Of a stretch of 39,319 nt of DNA, positions 7,767 to 15,799 are shown one piece after another. Source of the stretch: Chitinophagia bacterium. GTDB lineage: Bacteria > Bacteroidota > Bacteroidia > Chitinophagales > Chitinophagaceae. Made by a program: the position numbers and the translations under genes. The stretch is from contig RFZW01000007.1 in NCBI GenBank assembly GCA_009920495.1, positions 1 through 39,319 of the forward strand. Reading direction: 5' to 3'. The notes beneath the pieces are model-generated. The model worked only from the letters and a program-made list of their open reading frames with translations, was not told the origin of the DNA and searched no databases. The first letter of the stretch is position 1. The number at the start of each line of letters is the position of its first letter.

Positions 7767-8831
7767 TTATTGATACACCCTTACATAATCCACTTCCATC
7801 ACGCCACTTGTAAATGCAGGATCAATAGCACCTCCAAGGTTACCACCCATGGCTACATTAAAAATGAAGAAAAAGTTTTGATTAAACGGCATTGTTGCTT
7901 TATTTGCAAAAGTATAAAACACTACATCATCAACATAAATTTTAATACTGACATCAGTCCACTCTAAAGTATATTTGTGAAATGCAGTTGTTGCATTGTT
8001 GATCATGGTAGTAGCCCCATCCGCATTACCTCCAGAACGACCTGGGTAGTGCAATGTGCCATAAATTTTATTTAATGAATTGCCTATGTGCTCCATAATA
8101 TCTATTTCGCCACAGGCAGGCCATCCAGCTGAACCAAAATTATCGCCAAGCATCCACAGTGCAGGCCATGTTCCGCCTCCAGCTGGTAACTTAGCACTTA
8201 TATCCACCTTGCCGTATTTAAATGAAAATTTACCTTTGCTTAATAATCTCGCCGATGTATAATTACTACCACTAAATGATTCTTTCAATGCGGTAATTTT
8301 TAATGTGCCGCCAGAAACAATCGAATTGGTAGTACGATTTGTATAATATTCTTGTTCGTTATTGCCCCATCCACCTGATCCTGTTCCTATATCATAGCCC
8401 CATTTATTAGGATCTGGCGCGCTTGCAGTTGCAGCATCAAACTCATCGGACCAAACTAATGACAATGAAGTTGTCACGGTTACCACCGTTGTTTTTGAAG
8501 CCGTTGCACCACTCGCGCTTTTAGCTACTACACTTACCGTGTATACGCCTGATGTGGCATATTTATAAGTTAAATCTCCTGTTACTGAAACTTGATCCTT
8601 GATGCCATTGCCTAAATCAAAAGTATACATCACTGCATTTGTTGCAGCTGCTTTAAAAACCACATTACCTGAGGTTCCGCTAACGGTTGCATCCAAACTT
8701 AAATTAGTAGGTGCTGTGGAAACGGGTGTAGGCGTATCGCCCCCCTTGCCGCACGAAGTAAGTGCAGCAAGGAGAAGGATAAACAAGACACTAAAAAATT
8801 TCAACCTTAATATAGACTTTGAAAACATCAT
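7767..8831 (-). CDS. GH16 laminarinase-like endo-beta-1,3-glucanase lipoprotein with N-terminal PKD domain
   Basis: 354 residues from the ATG at 8831; a second ATG follows at once, and TTG at 8834 is less likely. The lipobox is ALTSC, followed by a short linker and a PKD-like domain (~40-120, DLTYKYATSGVYTVSVVAKS). The GH16 jelly roll spans ~125-354 with LVWSDEFDA, NEQEYYTNR, GGTWPALWML and the catalytic GEIDIMEH (nucleophile and acid/base Glu at ~242 and ~247), ending VDYVRVYQ. This pattern fits GH16 subfamily 3 laminarinases that cut internal beta-1,3-glucan bonds. Cell-surface anchoring and a position right after two surface-binding lipoproteins support a role in first cleavage of the polymer. 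The protein appears complete. Confidence 0.92.
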   Translation of the reverse strand: MMFSKSILRLKFFSVLFILLLAALTSCGKGGDTPTPVSTAPTNLSLDATVSGTSGNVVFKAAATNAVMYTFDLGNGIKDQVSVTGDLTYKYATSGVYTVSVVAKSASGATASKTTVVTVTTSLSLVWSDEFDAATASAPDPNKWGYDIGTGSGGWGNNEQEYYTNRTTNSIVSGGTLKITALKESFSGSNYTSARLLSKGKFSFKYGKVDISAKLPAGGGTWPALWMLGDNFGSAGWPACGEIDIMEHIGNSLNKIYGTLHYPGRSGGNADGATTMINNATTAFHKYTLEWTDVSIKIYVDDVVFYTFANKATMPFNQNFFFIFNVAMGGNLGGAIDPAFTSGVMEVDYVRVYQ

Positions 8832-8838
8832 CAAGTTT

Positions 8839-9765
8839 TTATAATGCTTTTAATTTTAAATACCAAGCGTTACCTGTTTCTGTACCTTGTACTCTTAAAT
8901 ACATTGCGGTCGCAGATATAGATAAAATTTCGTATTCTTTTTGCAATGAACCATAACCAATGAAGGTGTTGGTTCCAGCAAGCAATATACTAGTTCTTGT
9001 TGAATTTGCAGCAGGAACTGCTGTACTTGCAGGTATGAACGAAAAATTACTTGTTCCGCCAGCATACGCGTAACAACCTTCATCACCAGAACCAGGGATT
9101 CCTGCTAAAGTAGCATTACCACCAGTTTTAGTAAACGCACCATCAGGTGTAGTTACTTGTAATGTATAGCTTGTTGCACTCACTGCAGTAAACTTAAATC
9201 CAGCAGTATAAAAACAAGGTGCAGCGGTAACTTTTTCATTTACTGAAGCAGCCCACCACTCTGGAACAATTGATCCAGACCATGGACCTACGCCAAAATG
9301 ACCAGCAACACTTTTATCAACAATCCAAGTTTTAGATGACCCTCCAGTTAGGTTAGCAACTACGGCAGCGTCAGGCGTAAAATTACTTTGTACAGTAACA
9401 TCTTTTGTAATAGTAGTAGAGGTGCCTCCACGGCCATAGGCTACTGCAGTTACTTTATACGTATTTGTACCAAGTGTTGTATATTTTTTAGTAGTAGTAC
9501 CTGTTGGTAAATACACTAAGTCTAATGCATTGGTTGCATCGTAATCAATTTTATATGATAATGCATTGTCAGCAGAAACAGTGAATGTAACGTCACCAGA
9601 ACCATCTCCGTTTGGAGTTGCTGTGGTAACACCTTTCACTACTGCAGTGATCGCTAAGTTTGTAGGCGCTTTTAAATCACCTAAAACATATTCTTTTTCC
9701 TTACATGACGACAATAAAATTGCCGTTGCAAGAAAACTTAAAAATAATTTTGAAATATTTTTCAT
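8839..9765 (-). CDS. Surface glycan-binding lipoprotein (SusE/F-position, SGBP)
   Basis: 308 residues with lipoprotein signal LLSSC. An immunoglobulin/PKD-like domain (~30-125) opens with APTNLAITAVVKG and ends with TKDVTVQSN. A C-terminal beta-rich domain (~135-308) contains GGSSKTWIVDKSVAGHFGVG, aromatic EWWAA and a closing WYLKLK. No catalytic signature is visible. Lipoproteins of this design sit after SusD in beta-glucan loci and hold the polysaccharide at the outer face. Its exact ligand is inferred only from the GH16/GH3/GH30 neighbours. Spacing is tight to both neighbours, so it is in the susC operon. Confidence 0.8.
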   Translation of the reverse strand: MKNISKLFLSFLATAILLSSCKEKEYVLGDLKAPTNLAITAVVKGVTTATPNGDGSGDVTFTVSADNALSYKIDYDATNALDLVYLPTGTTTKKYTTLGTNTYKVTAVAYGRGGTSTTITKDVTVQSNFTPDAAVVANLTGGSSKTWIVDKSVAGHFGVGPWSGSIVPEWWAASVNEKVTAAPCFYTAGFKFTAVSATSYTLQVTTPDGAFTKTGGNATLAGIPGSGDEGCYAYAGGTSNFSFIPASTAVPAANSTRTSILLAGTNTFIGYGSLQKEYEILSISATAMYLRVQGTETGNAWYLKLKAL

Positions 9766-9776
9766 TGTGTTTTGGT

Positions 9777-10895
9777 TTATTTGGTTAATCTAAAATTGTC
9801 TACGTAAATAACTGCTCCTGCACCATCTACTGAATCATTAAATCGTAAAACCAATTGTGTGAATTTTGTTCCATCAGGAATAGCAGCGATACCGCTAAAA
9901 TCAAATACCAATTCCTCCCAAGCACCTGATGTAGTTACTGGCACTTTTAAAACAGCAACACCATTGGATGGTTTACCGCCAATTGCCCATTCTAATTCAA
10001 CATTTAATTTAGCACCGATTAACGCAGCATCAGGATTATATACCAACACTTTAATTATTTTACCAACGCTAAAATCAATTGGATTGTTTGGAGCGCCCAT
10101 TGGGCTATAAGTACCACTCCATCCTTCCCAACCTCTTGTGAACTTTCCTACTTTCGCACTTGTATTTAAACCAGTAGCGCTAGGGTTTGCAACTGTTGCA
10201 AATCCTTGACCACCACCAAAGGTTCCAAAGAAATAATTAACAAAAGCATTTTCAAAATCCAATGGCAAACCAAATGGATCAGTAACCACAATTGCATTTG
10301 TTTTTTCAGTTTTAGCAGCACCACCACTTAAAGCAACCACTTTTACATTATAGTTACCTGAAGTTGCATAAGTATGTTTTACTGTCGCACCAATTGCCAT
10401 TGGAGTTCCTACTTCATTAGTTACATCACCAAAGTATACTAGGTATGATGCTGCATATAATGATGTAGCAGAAACTGTCAAGTCGTGCACGTTTTGCGAC
10501 ATACTCACTGCTAAGTTTTCAGGAGCGCGGTAAGTAACTGCTAAAGGATAAGTAGTAGTCGTTGTTTTACCAGCGATATCTGTAGTTAAAATAGTAACAG
10601 TATAAGAACCTTCTGGATACACATGTGTTGCGTTTCCACCTGGCGTTACTGTAGCTGAAGCTGCAGCACCTGTTCCATGTCCGAAATTAATAGTGTAAGA
10701 AGAAACGCCTTCTCCAGTTGGAGAAACTCTTACTACACCAGAATTATCTGTACTGATCGTAAATACTTTTGCTAAAGCAGAAGACGATGCAGAATTTATA
10801 AAAGACAAATCGCTATCGATCCCGTCTTTTTTTGTACATCCTGTAGCCAAAACCAACAGGAATGCAATGCTGTATAGAAACTTTATTTTATTCAT
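9777..10895 (-). CDS. PKD-domain surface glycan-binding lipoprotein
   Basis: 372 residues with lipoprotein signal LVLATGC and a Cys-Thr-Lys-Lys tail. Two tandem PKD-like domains (~45-125 and ~127-210) each show the Y-SG-YxV pattern (THVYPEGSYTVTILTTD; KHTYATSGNYNVKVVALSG). A C-terminal jelly-roll carbohydrate-binding-like domain (~215-372) contains FTRGWEGWSGTYSPMG and ends VIYVDNFRLTK. The architecture matches SGBP-B proteins encoded right after SusD in beta-glucan utilization loci: rigid PKD stalks that present a binding domain. No enzymatic residues seen. It starts 14 bases after the susD stop. Confidence 0.82.
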   Translation of the reverse strand: MNKIKFLYSIAFLLVLATGCTKKDGIDSDLSFINSASSSALAKVFTISTDNSGVVRVSPTGEGVSSYTINFGHGTGAAASATVTPGGNATHVYPEGSYTVTILTTDIAGKTTTTTYPLAVTYRAPENLAVSMSQNVHDLTVSATSLYAASYLVYFGDVTNEVGTPMAIGATVKHTYATSGNYNVKVVALSGGAAKTEKTNAIVVTDPFGLPLDFENAFVNYFFGTFGGGQGFATVANPSATGLNTSAKVGKFTRGWEGWSGTYSPMGAPNNPIDFSVGKIIKVLVYNPDAALIGAKLNVELEWAIGGKPSNGVAVLKVPVTTSGAWEELVFDFSGIAAIPDGTKFTQLVLRFNDSVDGAGAVIYVDNFRLTK

Positions 10896-10909
10896 TGTAT
10901 AGTTTTTTA

Positions 10910-12427
10910 TTAGTTATACTTAGGATTTTGTACCAATAACGTGCCTTGTAATTCAGAATAAGGAATTGGGAAAATTTCATCTCTTCCAGCAACAAAACCT
11001 CTAGATGCTAATTTTGCTGCAGCTTCATTCCATCTTACTAAATCAAAAAAGCGATGTCCTTCACCAGCCAATTCTAATCTTCTTTCTGCTTTAATAGCAG
11101 CAAGTGAAACTGGCGTTGAAGCCAAACCAACTCTTGCTCTAACAGCATCTAATAAAGCTTGTGCTCTTGCACCTGTTCCACCCAAGGCTTCTGCTTCCAT
11201 TAAATAAGTATCAGCTAAACGAATTACATACGTGTCTTGCTTGAAGTTTAATTCTTGAGATCCACCACCTGTTCTGATATCCGCATTTCTTGGTAAAAAC
11301 TTATTCAAGAAATACCCAGTATTTTGGTAGCCATCAATATAATCAGCTTGACCAGCAGCTTTTAATGCTTTCAAATCAAATACTGTTGCTGCAAAACGAG
11401 GATCCCCTTTAATTGCATCATAAAAGTTTTGAGTGAATACGTTAAAGCTCCATCCTGAAGGTAAACCTGGTGCAGGTGATCCAGCAGGGGTAGAATAACT
11501 ACGAGGTCCTACCATTACATTCACTGTATTTCCCTCATCACGGCCGCTTCCCCACCAACCCCAATCGGAGTTACCAGCACTGCTATGACCTACTTCCAAA
11601 ATTGATTCAGAGTTGAATTTGTTATTAGTAACCCATAAGTCACTAAAGTTGCTTAATAACTTATATCCGTAACTACTAGCAGATCCTGGCGTTGCACCAT
11701 TTACATCCGCTAATTGAGCAGCAGCTAAAGCGCCTTTGTTTTCAAACAATAAAACTTTTCCTAATAAAGCTTTTGCAGCACCTTTTGTAAAACGACCCGC
11801 TTCAGTTGTAACCGAAACAGTTGTAGGTAAGGTAGCAATGGCCTCATTTAAATCCTTTTCAATTTGTGCGTACACAGAATCGGATGTAGTTTGTTTTACT
11901 TTGTACATGCTTGCAGCAGATACTGGCTCAGTAATCAATGGAATGTTCTTAAACATTCTCACCAAGTTAAAGTAGTATAATGCTCTTAATGCTTTTGACT
12001 CTGCAGCAAATCTTGCTTTCAAAGTTGCATCCATTGTAGTAGTAGGTAATTTTTGTAACAAAGTGTTGGCTCTGAAAATACCTTGATAATGATCGCTCCA
12101 AAAACTTCCTGGAACATTTAATGCAGTTAATGTGTGATTTGAAAATGCTTGAATTCCAGCACCATCAGTTGCACCACCACCACCAGCAAAATGATCATCT
12201 GAACCTGCGTTCATCATGGTAATCATGTTTTCAAAACCGCCAGAATTTTTGCGAATCGCATCATATACTCCAACAAGGCCTCCGTAGGCTTGTGTAGCAT
12301 CTGCGTAATAGTTTGCTGTAAGGAATTGACCTTTAGGCGAAACATCCACAAATTCTTTTTTGCAAGCGCCCAATGATAATATCAAGGCAACTGCAACAAG
12401 TAGGTTATTAATTTGTATTTTTTTCAT
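10910..12427 (-). CDS. susD: SusD-family outer-membrane glycan-binding lipoprotein
   Basis: 505 residues with lipoprotein signal LILSLGAC. It has the RagB/SusD organisation: N-terminal helix LTANYYADATQAYGGLVGVYDAI, TPR-like helices with ESKALRALYYFNLVRMF, a central glycan-binding region rich in Trp (SDWGWWGSGRDEG), and the C-terminal signature DTYLMEAEAL plus ERRLELAGEGHRFFDLVRW. SusD proteins lid the SusC barrel and hand over oligosaccharide. The length is normal and no lesion is visible. It begins 35 bases after susC, in the usual order. Confidence 0.95.
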   Translation of the reverse strand: MKKIQINNLLVAVALILSLGACKKEFVDVSPKGQFLTANYYADATQAYGGLVGVYDAIRKNSGGFENMITMMNAGSDDHFAGGGGATDGAGIQAFSNHTLTALNVPGSFWSDHYQGIFRANTLLQKLPTTTMDATLKARFAAESKALRALYYFNLVRMFKNIPLITEPVSAASMYKVKQTTSDSVYAQIEKDLNEAIATLPTTVSVTTEAGRFTKGAAKALLGKVLLFENKGALAAAQLADVNGATPGSASSYGYKLLSNFSDLWVTNNKFNSESILEVGHSSAGNSDWGWWGSGRDEGNTVNVMVGPRSYSTPAGSPAPGLPSGWSFNVFTQNFYDAIKGDPRFAATVFDLKALKAAGQADYIDGYQNTGYFLNKFLPRNADIRTGGGSQELNFKQDTYVIRLADTYLMEAEALGGTGARAQALLDAVRARVGLASTPVSLAAIKAERRLELAGEGHRFFDLVRWNEAAAKLASRGFVAGRDEIFPIPYSELQGTLLVQNPKYN

Positions 12428-12462
12428 GTGTTTATATTTTTATCAATTTTGAATTTTTGAAA

Positions 12463-15400
12463 TTAAAATTGAAGTTGAATTCCTAAAATAAATGACTTGG
12501 CTTGAGGATATACACCTTTATCAATACCAAATACGCCACCACCAATTTCAGGATCGTATCCAGTATAGTTTGTTAAGGTTAACAAGTTTTCACCAGTTGC
12601 ATAAACACGAAGTTTAGTACCACCAATTTTCTTTAACATCTTAACAGGTAATGTATATCCAATTTGTACCACTTTCAAACGTAAGTAATTGCCATCTTCT
12701 AAATAAAAATCAGACATTTTACCAAAGTTACCATTGTCATCAGCACTTGTTAAACGAGGATAAGTAGTTGAAGTACCATCTCCAGTCCAACGGCTTAACG
12801 CTCTTGTTTGCCAGTTTGCAGTACCAATATCTAAACGACGTAAACCTTGGAAAATTTTATTTCCTGCAGCACCTTGTGCAAAAACCATTACATCAAAACC
12901 TTTATAATCAGCATTTAAAGTTAAACCAAAAGTATATTTTGGTAAACTTGATCCTAAATAAGTTTTATCCTTATCAGTGATTGAACCATCACCATCAGTA
13001 TCCACCCAACGGAAATCACCTGGCTTAGCAGTTGGTTGAATTAATCCACCAGCACCATTTTTATTATTTGCAATTTCTGCTGCATTTTGGAAAATACCTG
13101 CAGATTGAAAACCATAGAATGAGTTGTAAGATTGACCAACTTCAGTTCTTGTCACTGGACCCATTGATTGGAATGCAGCATCTCCGTTTATAAATCTTGT
13201 ATCACTTGCTACATAAGTTACTTGGTTCTTTAAATAAGCAAAATTACCATTGGCAGAAAAATTAAATTCTCCAATTCTTTTACGGTAACCCAATTCAACT
13301 TCCACACCTTTATTTTCCATATCAGCAACGTTCGCTACTGGTGCACTTGTTACACCCACATAACCTGGGATTGCAATTGGTCTTAAGATACCTGTTGTTT
13401 TTTTATTGAATAAATCAACAGTCAAACTAAAGTCATTTAAGATTTGTGCATCAAAACCAAAGTTAGCTTGTGTTGTTTCCTCCCAACGTAAATCTGGATT
13501 ATCCAAAGTTGTTGGCGCATAACCTGTAGTAATTACACCTGCATTACCCATCGTGTAGTTTAAGCCACCCGCAACAGTTGATAAATAACCAAAGTCACGA
13601 ATCGCATCATTTCCTACCACACCATATCCACCTCTAACTTTCAATGTATTTACAATACTGTTTTGTTTCCAGAAACCTTCTTTGTTCGCTACCCAACCGG
13701 CAGAGAATGAAGGGAACATACCAAATTTGTTATTCGCACCAAAACGAGATGATCCATCACGGCGATAAATACCAGTGAATAAATATTTCTCTTGGTAGTT
13801 ATAGTTCACACGACCAAACAATGAAGTTAGTTTATGTTGTGTAAAATCATAAGTTCCTGAAGTACGATTTGCTTGAGAAATATCAAAGTTAAAAGAAGCG
13901 TCTTTATAACTATTGATAGGTAAGTCCAACATGGCAACTGATGAACCACCACCATTATTTTCCATGTAAGCCCCTTGTCCTAACAATACTGAAAAGCTAT
14001 GGTCATTTACTTTTTTATTGTAAGTGATTGTGTTTTCAACGTTCCAGTTTAAAGTATTGTTATTGCTCTTAGTATAATTATTCTTAAGTAATGAGTTAGT
14101 CGCACTTAAAAAGTTAACAGGTGTAAAACCTTGATAACCCCAGAAAGCCAACTTACCACCAATGGTTGATTTAAACTTAATGTCATTAGTAATATTTGCT
14201 TCCAAGAAAGCATTACCAATCATATCATCAGACCAATTGTATTGACCTAAACGTGTTTGGATGTATGCTAAAGGGTTGGTCATTTCTTGACCTACAATAG
14301 TTGATATACCATAAGGGTTGCCATTTGCATCTCTTATTACTGGGTTTACACTGTATGGTGCACCAGCAGCAACTAAAGGATCCGTAATTACTAATTTTGT
14401 AATTGGATCTAAATTAATTGCTGAAGATAAAGGACCACCAAATTCACTATTTGTATTTCCGATACCGATAGATTTTGCGTGTGTGTATCCTAATGTTTGT
14501 CCTAAAGTAAATACTTTAGAAATTTTATGCGTAGCGTTTAAACGAATGTTTTGCTTTGTAAAATTTGAAATTTCTGTAGCAACGATACCTTGTTGATCTT
14601 GCGTACCAAATGACAAATAGAAGGTTGATTTATCATTACCGCCGCTTAAGCTTACTTCATGAGAATAACGACGTGCGTCATTATTAAAAATCGCTTTTTG
14701 CCAATCAGTACCTAAACCTAAAGAACCTACATTATTAAATAATACATTTCCACCACCAGCAACTGAACGCTCATTTAATAAAGTAGCATATTGTGTAGCA
14801 TTTAATAAGTGTAGCATTTTAGCAGGTGAAGATGATCCGTAAAATCCATTATAGTTCACTGTTAATGCGCCAGCTTTACCTTTTTTAGTAGTAACCATAA
14901 TTACCCCAGTTGCAGCTCTTGTACCATAGATGGCTGCAGAAGTTGCATCTTTTAATACCTCAATAGACTCGATATCAGATTGGTTTAAATAACCAATGCC
15001 ACCAGCGTCTACTACGATACCATCCACTACCCACAATGGGTTGTTTCCACCACCGAATGTGGTTACACCACGAATTAAGATAGTTGAAGGCGTTCCAGGT
15101 TGACCTGAATTTTGTGCAATGGTTACACCAGCAACACGACCTTGAAGGGATTGTTCCACTCTTCCGTTAGGGATATTTGCCAAATCCTTTGCACTAACCC
15201 TTGAAATTGAACCAGTTACGACACTCTTCTTTTGAGTACCATAACCCACATTCACTACTACATCTTCCAATGTAGTACTAGATGATTCAAGTTCAATGCT
15301 AACTGGACCAGCATTATTTACGGTGTAAGTCACTGTTTTCATACCTATATAAGATATGCTTAAAACTGCTCCTTTTTGAGCAACTTTAATAGTGAATTCA

Positions 15401-15489
15401 CCCTGTGCATTTGTTTTAGTTCGTGTAGCACTGCCTGTAATTGAGACAGTTGCGTCACTTAGCGCTGTACCAGTTGCTTTGTCTTTCAC
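12463..15489 (-). CDS. susC: SusC-family TonB-dependent glycan transporter, main frame (separated from its signal peptide by a frameshift)
   Basis: 1008 residues in the main frame. They open with a carboxypeptidase-regulatory-like domain (~1-75, SITGSATRTKTNAQGEFTIK), then the plug (~80-215: GYGTQKKSVVTGSISRV, GRVAGVTIAQNSGQPGTP, VDGIVVDAGG, EVLKDATSAAIYGTRAA) and the TonB barrel ending FILGIQLQF. The nominal start is a GTG in the middle of the family's VKDKATG segment, so it is not a real start. The signal peptide lies upstream at 15589 in another frame; removing one copy of a 7-bp tandem duplication (15497-15510) joins them into a 1039-residue protein of normal SusC length. As written, no exported SusC would be made from this locus. 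It leads the glucan operon, divergent from the sensor-regulator. Confidence 0.92.
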   Translation of the reverse strand: MKDKATGTALSDATVSITGSATRTKTNAQGEFTIKVAQKGAVLSISYIGMKTVTYTVNNAGPVSIELESSSTTLEDVVVNVGYGTQKKSVVTGSISRVSAKDLANIPNGRVEQSLQGRVAGVTIAQNSGQPGTPSTILIRGVTTFGGGNNPLWVVDGIVVDAGGIGYLNQSDIESIEVLKDATSAAIYGTRAATGVIMVTTKKGKAGALTVNYNGFYGSSSPAKMLHLLNATQYATLLNERSVAGGGNVLFNNVGSLGLGTDWQKAIFNNDARRYSHEVSLSGGNDKSTFYLSFGTQDQQGIVATEISNFTKQNIRLNATHKISKVFTLGQTLGYTHAKSIGIGNTNSEFGGPLSSAINLDPITKLVITDPLVAAGAPYSVNPVIRDANGNPYGISTIVGQEMTNPLAYIQTRLGQYNWSDDMIGNAFLEANITNDIKFKSTIGGKLAFWGYQGFTPVNFLSATNSLLKNNYTKSNNNTLNWNVENTITYNKKVNDHSFSVLLGQGAYMENNGGGSSVAMLDLPINSYKDASFNFDISQANRTSGTYDFTQHKLTSLFGRVNYNYQEKYLFTGIYRRDGSSRFGANNKFGMFPSFSAGWVANKEGFWKQNSIVNTLKVRGGYGVVGNDAIRDFGYLSTVAGGLNYTMGNAGVITTGYAPTTLDNPDLRWEETTQANFGFDAQILNDFSLTVDLFNKKTTGILRPIAIPGYVGVTSAPVANVADMENKGVEVELGYRKRIGEFNFSANGNFAYLKNQVTYVASDTRFINGDAAFQSMGPVTRTEVGQSYNSFYGFQSAGIFQNAAEIANNKNGAGGLIQPTAKPGDFRWVDTDGDGSITDKDKTYLGSSLPKYTFGLTLNADYKGFDVMVFAQGAAGNKIFQGLRRLDIGTANWQTRALSRWTGDGTSTTYPRLTSADDNGNFGKMSDFYLEDGNYLRLKVVQIGYTLPVKMLKKIGGTKLRVYATGENLLTLTNYTGYDPEIGGGVFGIDKGVYPQAKSFILGIQLQF

Positions 15490-15589
15490 CGTACCAGAGA
15501 CCTGAGACCTGTAAGGACTGTCCCATGGCTTGGTTAAAGATGCTACATACTAGAAGTATCGCACCAAGTACAAAAAGTTTTGGATTCAT
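15455..15589 (-). CDS. Out-of-frame leader of SusC (signal peptide, 44 codons)
   Basis: The ATG at 15589 begins a clear Sec signal (MNPKLFVLGAILLVCSIFNQ) followed by GQSLQVSG, the usual N-terminus of a SusC mature domain. After the 7-bp duplication the frame changes and stops at 15455, overlapping the main SusC frame by 35 bases. With one repeat unit removed it reads QVSGTVKDKATG straight into the transporter. This is therefore the true 5' end of susC rather than a separate gene. Confidence 0.75.
   Translation of the reverse strand: MNPKLFVLGAILLVCSIFNQAMGQSLQVSGLWYGERQSNWYSAK
15497..15510. repeat. 7-bp tandem duplication disrupting susC
   Basis: GAGACCT occurs twice in direct tandem (15497-15503, 15504-15510). 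On the minus strand the coding sequence reads AGGTCTCAGGTCTCTGG; deleting one unit restores CAG GTC TCT GGT ACG GTG AAA GAC, encoding QVSGTVKD. The two copies are perfect, consistent with a slippage or duplication event, or an assembly error. Confidence 0.85.
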
Positions 15590-15662
15590 AACAATCGTTT
15601 AGTTAATTTAATTAAAATAGCGATATAAAATTGAGCATTCTTACTGATATTATACATAATAC

Positions 15663-15695
15663 TACTACATCATTACTACATCAATACTACAATTT
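15663..15695. promoter_or_regulatory. Three tandem 11-bp repeats upstream of susC (operator candidate)
   Basis: TACTACATCAT (15663-15673), TACTACATCAA (15674-15684) and TACTACAATTT (15685-15695) run head to tail with an exact 11-base period, about one helical turn. A further TACTACATCAC lies at 15737-15747. They lie in the ~200-base region between susC (start 15589) and the divergent regulator (original start near 15789). The spacing suits cooperative binding on one face of the helix, most simply by the neighbouring regulator (inference). Confidence 0.55.
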
Positions 15696-15799
15696 TAACT
15701 TAAAAAGGTATAAAATAAGCTTTTTTGATACTTCTCTACTACATCACAAAATTTTTATATTAAATTTGGGTTAACAATTGTTCGCCTAATGAAATGTAG

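Noticed and set aside
12768-12980. Open frame of 70 codons on the plus strand inside susC
   Set aside because: It lies fully inside the well-supported SusC barrel on the opposite strand and has no recognisable family or start context.
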